From Roseobacter cerasinus (GTDB lineage: Bacteria; Pseudomonadota; Alphaproteobacteria; Rhodobacterales; Rhodobacteraceae): 64,000 nucleotides of DNA. The DNA lies in NCBI RefSeq assembly GCF_009811755.1, contig NZ_BLIV01000001.1, positions 701,953 through 765,952 on the forward strand, read 5' to 3'. A program made the position numbers and the translations under genes. Positions within the stretch are counted from its first letter, which is position 1, and the number at the start of each line of letters is the position of its first letter. Below are positions 56,958 to 64,000 of the stretch, piece after piece. The notes beneath the pieces are model-generated. The model was not told where the DNA came from, did no database searches, and saw nothing but the letters and a program-made list of their open reading frames with translations.

Positions 56958-57566
56958 ATGACAACAGCCCTGATCGTGATCGACCTGCAGAAAGATTTCT
57001 GCCTCGGCGGTGCGCTGACCGTTCCTGAAGGAGATACCATCGTGCAAGGTGTCAATGCGCTGATGGCCGAGGCCGACGCCGTGATCCTGACACAAGACTG
57101 GCACCCTGCGGGCCATTCCTCCTTTGCCTCCTCGCACGAGGGCAAAGTGCCCTATGATCTGATCGACATGCCCTATGGGCCGCAGGTGCTCTGGCCCGAC
57201 CACTGCATCCAGGGCAGCCTCGGCGCGCAGTTTCACCCCGAGCTGCAGGCCGATCGGGCCGATCTGATCATCCGCAAGGGCTATAATCCCGCCATCGACA
57301 GCTATTCTGCCTTTTTCGAAAACGATCAGGTGACGCCCACAGGCCTCGAAGGATATCTGCGCACCCGGGGTATCGACGCATTGGTCATGGTCGGGCTTGC
57401 GCTGGATTTCTGCGTGAACTTCTCGGCGGTGGACGCCGCCAAGCTGGGGTTCGACGTTGAGGTCCGCGAAGACCTCTGCCGCGCGATTGATCTCGATGGC
57501 TCGCTCGCTGCCGCACGTGACGGGATGACAGCCGCGGGTGTGCAGTTGGAGACCCGCCATGGTTGA
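56958..57566 (+). CDS. pncA: Nicotinamidase
   Basis: A 202-residue isochorismatase-fold enzyme that deaminates nicotinamide to nicotinate for NAD salvage. The catalytic Asp is in LIVIDLQKDFC, metal ligands in TQDWHPAGHSSFA, and the catalytic Cys in MVGLALDFCVNFSAVDA. The next gene, pncB, overlaps its end by eight bases, so both salvage steps are translated together. Confidence 0.95.
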   Translation: MTTALIVIDLQKDFCLGGALTVPEGDTIVQGVNALMAEADAVILTQDWHPAGHSSFASSHEGKVPYDLIDMPYGPQVLWPDHCIQGSLGAQFHPELQADRADLIIRKGYNPAIDSYSAFFENDQVTPTGLEGYLRTRGIDALVMVGLALDFCVNFSAVDAAKLGFDVEVREDLCRAIDLDGSLAAARDGMTAAGVQLETRHG

Positions 57567-58851
57567 TATCGCGCGCCGCGTCTGGAACCACAAATGGAAG
57601 ATCGACCCGATTGTCCGCTCCCTGATCGACACCGATTTCTACAAACTGCTGATGTGCCAATCGGTCTTTCGCAACAAGCCCGGCACGCGCGTGACCTTCA
57701 GCCTGATCAACCGGTCCAAACACGTGCCGCTGGCGGAACTGATCGACGAGGGCGAGTTACGCGAACAGCTCGACCACATCCGCTCCCTATCGCTGTCGCG
57801 CGGGGAAAGCACCTGGCTGCGCGGCAACACCTTCTATGGCAAACGCCAGATGTTCCGGCCCGACTTCATGGAGTGGTTCGAGCAGCTGCGCCTGCCGCCC
57901 TATCACCTCGAGCGCAAGGGCGACCAGTACGAGCTGACCTTCGAGGGGAACTGGCCCGAGGTGATGCTCTGGGAGATCCCGGCGCTGGCGGTGCTGATGG
58001 AGCTGCGCGGGCGCGCGGTGCTGAACCGCATGGGGAAGTTCGAGCTGCAGGTGCTCTATGCCCGCGCCATGACCCGGGTGTGGGAGAAGATCGAGGCGCT
58101 GCGGGAGGTCGAAGATCTGTCGATTGCCGATTTCGGCACACGGCGGCGGCACAGCTATCTCTGGCAGGACTGGTGCGTACAGGCCATGCAGGAAGGGCTG
58201 GGCACGGCCTTCACCGGCACCTCCAACTGCAAGATCGCCATGAACCGCGAGTTGGAAGCCATCGGCACAAATGCGCATGAGTTGCCGATGGTCTATGCCG
58301 CTTTGGCCGACAACGACGAGGACCTGGCACAGGCACCCTACGACGTTCTATCAGACTGGCATGAAGAGCATGACGGCAACCTGCGGATCATCCTGCCCGA
58401 TACCTTTGGGACGAAGGGATTCCTCGATAAGGCGCCGGATTGGCTGGCGGGGTGGACGGGCATCCGCATCGACAGCGGTGACCCGGCAACGGCCGCACAG
58501 ATTGCCATCGACTGGTGGCGCGCCCGTGGCGAGGACCCGGCCCAGAAACGCATTATTTTCAGCGACGGGTTGGACGTGGACAAGATCCGCTCGCTGCACA
58601 GCAAGTTCGCGGGTCGCACCAATGTCTCTTTTGGGTGGGGAACGCTGCTGACCAATGACTTCCGCATGCTTGTGCCCGAGGACCGGCTGGCGCCCTTCTC
58701 GCTGGTCTGCAAGGCGGTGGAGGCCAACGGTGCACCGACGGTGAAGCTGTCGGACAACCCAAACAAGGCCATGGGTCCGGCGCAGGAGATAGGCCGCTAC
58801 AAGCGCGTCTTTGGCGTGGGGGAACAAGTTGCCGAAGATGTGATTGTCTGA
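57559..58851 (+). CDS. pncB: Nicotinate phosphoribosyltransferase
   Basis: A 430-residue enzyme that joins nicotinate and PRPP to nicotinate mononucleotide, the second step after pncA. Features include IDTDFYKLLMCQSVFRNKPG at the N-terminus, ADFGTRRRHSYLWQDWC, and the SNCKIAMNRE and GTNAHELPMVYAAL loops; the His in the latter is the phosphorylated residue. The ATG at 57559 is the conventional start. It ends the pncAB operon; no terminator with a T-tract is obvious downstream. Confidence 0.95.
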   Translation: MVDIARRVWNHKWKIDPIVRSLIDTDFYKLLMCQSVFRNKPGTRVTFSLINRSKHVPLAELIDEGELREQLDHIRSLSLSRGESTWLRGNTFYGKRQMFRPDFMEWFEQLRLPPYHLERKGDQYELTFEGNWPEVMLWEIPALAVLMELRGRAVLNRMGKFELQVLYARAMTRVWEKIEALREVEDLSIADFGTRRRHSYLWQDWCVQAMQEGLGTAFTGTSNCKIAMNRELEAIGTNAHELPMVYAALADNDEDLAQAPYDVLSDWHEEHDGNLRIILPDTFGTKGFLDKAPDWLAGWTGIRIDSGDPATAAQIAIDWWRARGEDPAQKRIIFSDGLDVDKIRSLHSKFAGRTNVSFGWGTLLTNDFRMLVPEDRLAPFSLVCKAVEANGAPTVKLSDNPNKAMGPAQEIGRYKRVFGVGEQVAEDVIV

Positions 58852-59042
58852 GCAAAACGGACGGCACAGGCGTGGTAAGCTCCACTGACGCACATCTCTT
58901 GCCTCCAACATGACGTGTTGCATGGGCATGTTGCGGCGCAACACCTATTGAACAGCGTCTGGTCGCCTGTTCCAAGCGATATGCACCGATCCAGAGCGCA
59001 TATTGCTGGAAGGGCAAGGTCGAGCAGCAAGAGGAGCGTCCC

Positions 59043-59435
59043 CTACTTCTGAAAACGAGACGAGAGCTGGTGACCTGCTCTCCCTGGAGTCGGCGTTTCT
59101 AGATTGGCTCTGTTCAGGTTTTGGTCCTTGTCTGACCGATTAGCATATTCGAATGGCGTCAGACCAGCAAAGCTGGAGTGAGGCCGATGGAGATTGTAGT
59201 CTGTGCGCCATGCCACAAATAAGCGGCAGGCATGGCAGAGCGACAGGAACAGGTGTTCGTTCAAACATTCTTCGCGCATGCGCCCGTTGAAGCTACCGAT
59301 GAGGCATTTCTGCATGGGCTTGCCTGGCGCAATGTAGTGCCAATCGACCTTACGGTTTTCTTACCATTTGAGCATTGCGTCGGAGGTCAGTTCCGTCCCG
59401 TTGTCTGAGGCCACCATGCACGGATACCCCCAAAT
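59043..59435 (-). pseudogene. Decayed IS3-family transposase (OrfB 3' part)
   Basis: The end of an IS3-type transposase different from the intact one. Read on the minus strand from about 59435, it gives SDNGTELTSDAMLKW with the second catalytic Asp. An in-frame stop follows (TAA), then [20 protein letters not shown], where the last catalytic Glu region reads [10 protein letters not shown], and [18 protein letters not shown]. The first half, orfA and clear ends are missing. It marks the left border of the AT-richer block. Confidence 0.75.
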
Positions 59436-59463
59436 CGAGGACTTTTCTGGGGAACAGGTTACA

Positions 59464-59485
59464 TTGCGCTGCCTTGGCAGCGCAA
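59464..59485. repeat. Perfect short inverted repeat
   Basis: TTGCGCTGCC and GGCAGCGCAA are perfect reverse complements separated by two bases. On the minus strand the element is preceded by a T-run rather than followed by one, so it does not look like a terminator for the gene upstream on that strand. It may be an end fragment of a mobile element. Confidence 0.5.
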
Positions 59486-59533
59486 AAAACTAAGCCAAAA
59501 GGGCGGCCTTATGGGATAAGCACAGAGGCATTT

Positions 59534-59575
59534 ATAGACCCGCAAAAATAGCAAATAGACCCGCAAAAATAGCAA
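59534..59575. repeat. 21-base tandem duplication
   Basis: Two identical, adjacent copies of ATAGACCCGCAAAAATAGCA plus A (59534-59554 and 59555-59575), in the gap between the decayed IS3 transposase and the solute-binding gene. Function unknown; a recent duplication or a pair of binding sites. Confidence 0.8.
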
Positions 59576-59651
59576 AGGTGTCACGGCTATGCCTAACGCA
59601 TCTGTGAGCACGATTTAGCCGTGTTTCTGGATCTAACGTATTCCGTACGAC

Positions 59652-60860
59652 CTACCGGAAAGCGCCGCAAACCGGCTGCTCTGGATCTACAGCTTCACGC
59701 TGTCCGGAGGGGACCCTGTTAATCGCAAACAATGTCGCAAGAGGTGCACTCTTTTCCTCTTTGAAACGCCCGGCATAAAGGTTGTTCATTGTCCCATCCG
59801 CGAACATGCTAAAGATCGCACATCTCAATCGCTCCGGGAAACCCGCCAAGCGGTCCGACACAACAAATGCATAAGGCTCGTAGGTCAGTTGATCCGGACC
59901 GGCAAAGGTCGCCTCGCAAGTCTCATCCTCCTGTGTGTTGTAAGCGGCTATAGATGCGCGCACGATATCTAAGTCTCCGTAATATCGATCGAGCTGCCCA
60001 CGACAAAACGCGGCTGCGGCGTCTTTGTGGGACGGCATAACACAAGCTATTGGCCGCACACCTATTTCGTTGAAGTTCAAAACTGCTTCCCGAATGGTTG
60101 ATCCAACAACATAGCCCAAAACTTGCGCACGCAGGATGCGCGTTTGCGGAACCTCTTCTGCCTCTTGTTCTTTGTCTTGCGGAACTTCGACGGCCTTGTA
60201 GCGGAACCTAATAAACTCGCTCAGCTTCCATTCCTCTACTAGATCATGGTCCGCCTCGTCGTTTTGCGAGCTCTGATCCTTGGGCGCGGGTTCGTCCGGT
60301 TTTGAGGGCGCCAATTTAACCTGTTGAAAGAGATCCTTGCAGTGTAAGACACCGTTCCCGCTGATCTTTTCAGACAACCCTTCGGTCACACTATGCAGGC
60401 GATAAGACCAATCCGGGTCTTGCGGGCTCTTGACAGACGCAAACCCACCATTGGCAACAAAAATAATCTGAGAGAAGTCCAACGCTTTCGCGCCGGAAAC
60501 AGATTTTTGGGTTTCAGGCGGTGTCCCTATGTCCTGGTCATCAGAAAAATTGTTCATGCGCGCAAGGGTGATGGTTGTGGGATCACAGACCAAATCAAAA
60601 TTGCCTGACCCAAACTTCAGGAACTCATTGCGATCGGCTGCCGAGATCGGGTGTTCCGTAAACTGATAGCCAGCACGTGTAACGGCCTCGGTACAAACAT
60701 CATAGAAGTACCCGACATATGCGCCCGAGGAAGGATCTCTGGACACAAAGGGGGGCGTATCGACCCGCATTGCGATCCGGACATCATCCGTTGACGCAAA
60801 GGCGGTGGACGAGGCTGTCAGAAAGGCAATGAGATACAATGGGACAAGTGAATACGTCAT
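59652..60860 (-). CDS. Periplasmic solute-binding protein (SBP_bac_3-like) with charged insertion
   Basis: A 402-residue exported protein with a signal peptide of about 22 residues (LIAFLTASSTAFA). Family 3 binding-protein features are VDTPPFVSRD, YVGYFYDVCTEAV and FDLVCDPTTITLARM in lobe 1, VLGYVVGSTIREAV at the hinge, and YYGDLDIVRASIAAY plus YEPYAFVVSD later. A charged Pro/Glu/Lys-rich insertion at about residues 180-243 is unusual for transport-type members. No ABC permease or ATPase gene is nearby; its only partners are the membrane protein two bases upstream and the small peptide. A sensing role is possible. Confidence 0.75.
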   Translation of the reverse strand: MTYSLVPLYLIAFLTASSTAFASTDDVRIAMRVDTPPFVSRDPSSGAYVGYFYDVCTEAVTRAGYQFTEHPISAADRNEFLKFGSGNFDLVCDPTTITLARMNNFSDDQDIGTPPETQKSVSGAKALDFSQIIFVANGGFASVKSPQDPDWSYRLHSVTEGLSEKISGNGVLHCKDLFQQVKLAPSKPDEPAPKDQSSQNDEADHDLVEEWKLSEFIRFRYKAVEVPQDKEQEAEEVPQTRILRAQVLGYVVGSTIREAVLNFNEIGVRPIACVMPSHKDAAAAFCRGQLDRYYGDLDIVRASIAAYNTQEDETCEATFAGPDQLTYEPYAFVVSDRLAGFPERLRCAIFSMFADGTMNNLYAGRFKEEKSAPLATLFAINRVPSGQREAVDPEQPVCGAFR

Positions 60861-60862
60861 GA

Positions 60863-62743
60863 TTATTCAGCTGGTTTGGTGATGTTGGGGATGAGACTGT
60901 AACGCTTGCCCTGCCTTTGGTTCAGCAATACTTCGCTAAGAAAGAAAACGACCACAAATCCAATAAGCGCAGAGTAGACCGTCGAATAGAAGATTAAGCC
61001 AAAGTCGATGGCGTCCAGGCCCGGGCGCGGCGGTTCAGCCACACGCGCAGCAACAATCGACCGTATCGTGCGTGCACAAAATCCCAAAGCGCCCATGATT
61101 ACGGCAACGCGAGACGCCCAAAGCAAACTGGAGCGCCAAGTCTTTTGCTTTTGCAGCGAAGGCAATTGGGCGGAGATCCCATCCAGGAGCAGTACGACAA
61201 GGACTGCAAAAATCGAGCCTCTGAGAATAAATAGGGCGTCTGCTTCAAAAGCGGTCCGGACAACGTCAAAGCTTCCGTTTCTGTCGAATCCCTGGTTCTG
61301 AGTGATTGCAACGTTCCAAAAATTTATGGCAATCACGATGAAAATCGCTGAAAACCAGGCCAAAGCCAGCATCATTAAGATTTGTGGCAAGGATGCGGTC
61401 CAATGAGGAGCGCGCCATATATTGATCCAAGTTTTGGATTGCAGACCCGCATCACGCAGCGCAACAGCGATCAACATAGGGATCATGAAGCCATTGAATG
61501 CGACGACGAGATAATCTCCTGCGCGCTGATATCCAGTGCTTGGAACGCCCATCCAGCGAAGCTCCATTTCGTAAAGCCCGGGCCAGTAGCTCCAAACAAG
61601 TGTCACGATGAATATCAGAATGGTTGACCAAAATAGGGCTGGCGTCGTGTTCGAGGGTTGGATTTTGTTCAGGCCATCGCCCAAAATGGGCCAGACGAAG
61701 CCAAGCAATCGCGCGCGCGCTAAGTCTTGCTGGCGTGCGGATTGACGCACCGCGGTTGTTGGTACAGCGCGTGCGATACCTTTGGACCTTGGTTCCACTT
61801 GGTCGACCGGGTCAATCTGAATAAACCCATGCTCAACGTAGAGCGCCAGAAGAACGCAAAGATCATCCGCCAAATTATTGACGTCTGACGCGACGCGCTC
61901 CCAACTGCGGCGTTTGAGTTCTTCTGTCGCGGTTTCGTCTGCTGTGGCCGGCCCGGAAGACGTCTGCGTCGATACCGCGCCACCCAAAACAAAATTGGTT
62001 CTCTCATCGAGTTCGAGAATCATGACGTCTTTGCGGTTGCGAAGTTCGTCTTCGAGCAATTGAAACTTTTCGCGCATATCCACATTGCTCAATTTCAGTC
62101 GACGATCAATCAACCAAGCGGTCACAGCAAAGATCAGGTCAATATCGTTTGCAAAGTCGGAAGGCGCGGTAAGTTGATCTGACGTTGCCTTTTTGTAGTG
62201 CTCTCGTCGCTCCCAATATCCTGAAGGAATAAGAAGCTTTTCATCCCCCTCTACTTTCAGATCTATCGCGTTTGTGCGCAGTTCTTCGCTGTTACTCAAA
62301 ACCCGCGTTGGGATTCCCGCCAAGCGATGCGCTGTCTGACGCAGCCAGTTTTCGAAACGTTTCAGAATGGGTACGGATGGAGCGAGCCCCACCAGGATCA
62401 GGGCGACGCCGAGCGAAACACCAGGTGGTATTCCAATCGAACCGCTTTGCTTGCTTTCGTCTGAGCTGTCAGGAAGGTTGCTTGCACCGGCAAGTTGGGT
62501 ACGGTCGATCTCAGGGAGGACTTCGACGTAGGCGCAAGACAAAACGTAAATCAGCAACAGTGCGGTCGTATATAAACACCAAGCCTGCAAAACGACACGT
62601 CTGGCCCGAAGCTTGTCGGGCGAGAGCATGGTTATCAGTCGTTCTAGTCTGCTACCTGCGTCGTAGCTGGCGCGGTTAAAGCGTTCATATGAAAAGAAAA
62701 CAATAATCGTCGCGCCGAAAAAAAGCGCTGCAATTTCGGACAT
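60863..62743 (-). CDS. Large membrane protein of unknown function
   Basis: A 626-residue protein that I do not recognise. Hydrophobic segments suggest about nine helices: residues 5-18, 52-75, 108-127, 369-390, 411-430, 452-475, 504-522, 538-557 and 581-604. A soluble region at 128-368, charged and partly helical, lies between the third and fourth helices. No kinase, nuclease, ATPase or transport motif is evident. The stop is two bases before the solute-binding gene, and the 34-residue peptide gene lies 24 bases upstream, which marks one operon. Base composition is more AT-rich than in the flanking housekeeping genes. Confidence 0.7.
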   Translation of the reverse strand: MSEIAALFFGATIIVFFSYERFNRASYDAGSRLERLITMLSPDKLRARRVVLQAWCLYTTALLLIYVLSCAYVEVLPEIDRTQLAGASNLPDSSDESKQSGSIGIPPGVSLGVALILVGLAPSVPILKRFENWLRQTAHRLAGIPTRVLSNSEELRTNAIDLKVEGDEKLLIPSGYWERREHYKKATSDQLTAPSDFANDIDLIFAVTAWLIDRRLKLSNVDMREKFQLLEDELRNRKDVMILELDERTNFVLGGAVSTQTSSGPATADETATEELKRRSWERVASDVNNLADDLCVLLALYVEHGFIQIDPVDQVEPRSKGIARAVPTTAVRQSARQQDLARARLLGFVWPILGDGLNKIQPSNTTPALFWSTILIFIVTLVWSYWPGLYEMELRWMGVPSTGYQRAGDYLVVAFNGFMIPMLIAVALRDAGLQSKTWINIWRAPHWTASLPQILMMLALAWFSAIFIVIAINFWNVAITQNQGFDRNGSFDVVRTAFEADALFILRGSIFAVLVVLLLDGISAQLPSLQKQKTWRSSLLWASRVAVIMGALGFCARTIRSIVAARVAEPPRPGLDAIDFGLIFYSTVYSALIGFVVVFFLSEVLLNQRQGKRYSLIPNITKPAE

Positions 62744-62767
62744 TTTTAAATACTTCGACCAAATCGA

Positions 62768-62872
62768 TTAGCGGCAAGCTTGAACGGACGGGTTACAGGT
62801 CTGTGCGGTCAGCGGCGAATGCGTGGCAGTTGCTAACGCCGTAATAAACGCAATGAGAACAAATGTTCGCAT
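62768..62872 (-). CDS. 34-residue predicted secreted peptide
   Basis: A very short gene: MRTFVLIAFITALATA forms the charged start and hydrophobic core of a signal peptide, then HSPLTA leads to a likely cleavage before QTCNPSVQACR. The mature part would be about 11 residues with two cysteines five residues apart that could form a loop. GGAGAAAG upstream of the ATG is a good ribosome-binding site. The stop is 24 bases before the large membrane protein gene, so it appears to be the first gene of that operon. It is too short for family evidence, so it may also be a spurious frame. Confidence 0.5.
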   Translation of the reverse strand: MRTFVLIAFITALATATHSPLTAQTCNPSVQACR

Positions 62873-63102
62873 GGCTTCTTTCTCCAAAAACTATTAAATA
62901 TTTCAAGATATTTTCAGAAAATTAGTGATTCTTCAACCTTAAGTATATCGCCTGGAAAGTTGCTGGTGGGATTCGCCCTCGATTTCCAAACTCGGCGAGC
63001 GAACAAGCTGTTAATATAAAAAGATAAATGCGCCTCTTGCAGCATCTGATCGAGCGGCCAACAGTGGTTTGACAAATTTCGAAGCCGCTAGCGAAACCAC
63101 CC
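62873..63102. other. AT-rich upstream region of the three-gene operon
   Basis: About 230 bases between the peptide gene and the IS5 remnant. The first 80 are strongly A/T-rich and are the expected promoter area for the minus-strand operon. TTGAAG followed after 17 bases by AAATAT (minus strand) is a weak candidate pair. Nothing else is recognised. Confidence 0.35.
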
Positions 63103-63497
63103 GTGCCTTAGGGTCAGGACCCGCTCATTTCCTTGGTATGGTGTGCTTCACAGTTTAAAAAAGAGCGTTGATATGTCCTTTCCATTTAGGCTGACCGACG
63201 GGCAAATGGCACACTTTCAGCCCTTTTTCCCAAAGTCCCGTGGCAAGCCACGCATCCATAATCAACGCGTGTCGCGTGGGATTATCTTCATCGATCGCAA
63301 CGGCTTAAGAAGAAGTGACGCGACAACTGCAAAGGCACCGATACAAACGGCGCAATCGGATCGCGATCATGTTTGGCAGGCTCAAAGATTGGCGGCGCGT
63401 GGCAACGCGATACGACAGATGCCCGAACGTATTCCTCTCAGCAGTCGCGCTCGCCGCGCGCGTTATCTATTGGCTATGAGTCCTGAGCTTAGGGCTC
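63103..63497 (+). mobile_element. Internally deleted IS5-family element
   Basis: A 395-base remnant bounded by imperfect terminal repeats: GTGCCTTAGGGTCAGGACCC at 63103-63122 and its complement TGAGTCCTGAGCTTAGGGCTC-like end at 63477-63497 (about 15 of 21 positions match). Inside are only the first and last parts of an IS5 (IS427/IS1031-like) transposase. It marks the right border of the AT-richer block and cannot move by itself. Confidence 0.7.
63173..63479 (+). pseudogene. IS5-family transposase with internal deletion
   Basis: The N-terminus (FRLTDGQMAHFQPFFPKSRG, then GIIFIDRNGLRRSDA) is in one frame. After a deletion of most of the catalytic core, another frame carries the C-terminus YKRRNRIAIMFGRLKDWRRV and RYDRCPNVFLSAVALAARVI, ending YWL and stop at 63477. 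A full transposase of this family would be about 250 residues, so some 150 residues are missing. Confidence 0.8.
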
Positions 63498-63799
63498 ATT
63501 GAACATCCTTCTTTTTATTGCCCGAAGTCCTGCACGGATCAGGCTACCAATCGCAGAGCTATGAGTCTGGGATCGTCTCGGCGTTAAAAAACTCTACCGC
63601 TGCGTCAGGTGCTGAATGGGCCTAAGGGCGCCCAACCCAATAGGGTGGCTCAAGGAGAGAAGCTATACCGAAGCACCGGAATTTTTGGGCAGGTAGGACC
63701 GCGATACCTACGTGTAGACCTAATCGCAGATGTTGCTCGCCTGCGTGTCGCAAACAAGCGATTGCCCTCCTGCCGCGCTCCGGCATGTGGCCTTGTAGC
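63498..63799. other. Intergenic stretch without recognised genes
   Basis: About 300 bases between the IS5 remnant and the palindrome beside glyA. Short frames exist on both strands, but none has a plausible family, start or codon pattern. Nothing further seen. Confidence 0.4.
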
Positions 63800-63893
63800 G
63801 GTGGCCTGAAGCCCACCGGACCTGCTGTTGGCTTTGGGGTGTGGTGGTGTCTGAGGTCTGTGAGCGGCAGGTGGGGTGGGCCTTGGGCCACCC
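63800..63893. repeat. Long palindromic repeat, copy 2
   Basis: The arms GGTGGCCTGAAGCCCACCGG (63800-63825) and GGTGGGGTGGGCCTTGGGCC (within 63867-63893) are near reverse complements around a 41-base loop. They match the repeat at 33051-33127 in core sequence (GGTGGCCTGAA-GCCCACC-ACCTGC). It lies just downstream of glyA on the minus strand and may stop its transcription. Confidence 0.75.
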
Positions 63894-63905
63894 CTTGGTC
63901 CGGCC

Positions 63906-64000
63906 TCAGAGGGTGGGGTAGATGGGGAAGCGGGCGCAGAGCGCGGCCACGTCCGCCTTCACCTTCGCCTCAACCGCCGCGTTGCCCTCTTCGCCGTTGG
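63906..64000 (-). CDS. glyA: Serine hydroxymethyltransferase, C-terminal end (partial)
   Basis: The last 30 or so codons of a minus-strand gene that continues beyond the window. The ending VKADVAALCARFPIYPTL is the typical C-terminus of GlyA, which interconverts serine and glycine with tetrahydrofolate. Only this tail is visible, so the call rests on it alone. The palindromic repeat lies directly downstream. Confidence 0.75.
   Translation of the reverse strand, partial: NGEEGNAAVEAKVKADVAALCARFPIYPTL

Noticed and set aside
63609..63809. Plus-strand frame of 66 codons before the palindrome
   Set aside because: It runs into the repeat arm and has no domain or ribosome-binding site.

Overview
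The window looks like a chromosomal piece of a marine alphaproteobacterium of the Rhodobacteraceae (roseobacter group). This is inferred from the GC-rich coding style, the gene families present (TRAP transport, MlaA/MlaC, RppH, a Hint-domain protein, YtoQ, a ribbon-helix-helix protein, a pheS/pheT pair split by two genes) and the short overlapping operons. No species can be assigned without a database search. I saw no rRNA, tRNA or CRISPR array.

Positions 1-33 kb are mostly housekeeping and metabolic genes: the end of a lytic transglycosylase; a DMT permease; the tRNA wobble-modification pair MnmD/MnmC as two divergent genes; an Ada-like DNA repair protein; a Hint-domain protein; nth with an adenosine-kinase-like gene; rppH; fadH; a minus-strand run cinA-GNAT-peroxidase-ompA; sfsA-map; a ferredoxin-reductase-like gene with rsmD; a run ridA-GDPD-DUF482-phhB-mscS; mlaA-mlaC; a class A penicillin-binding protein; glnK-amtB; an aromatic/aspartate aminotransferase with sseA. 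Positions 33-43 kb hold ytoQ, pheS/pheT with two genes between them, a GMC oxidoreductase with its Tat-targeted small subunit, and small enzymes.

Positions 43-46.3 kb carry a tight four-gene operon: a Tat-type FAD oxidase, a small membrane protein, and two envelope proteins of unknown function. Positions 46.4-53.5 kb are a seven-gene operon for a TRAP transporter, a BASS-type carrier and the three 5-oxoprolinase subunits PxpB, PxpC and PxpA. A MarR-type gene is divergent from it, with a perfect palindrome between them. It reads as an uptake-and-hydrolysis unit for 5-oxoproline or a similar small acid.

Positions 53.5-63.9 kb are accessory DNA. A complete IS3-family element with an altered catalytic residue has cut off the start of an MFS transporter gene. 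trhO, pncA and pncB follow. Then comes an AT-richer block between a decayed IS3 transposase and an internally deleted IS5-family element. This block holds a compact three-gene operon that I could not match to a known system: a 34-residue predicted secreted peptide, a 626-residue membrane protein with about nine helices and a large soluble loop, and a 402-residue periplasmic solute-binding protein with a charged insertion. It is the best candidate here for an undescribed system. The window ends in the 3' end of glyA. A palindromic repeat occurs once at 33.1 kb and again at 63.8 kb.
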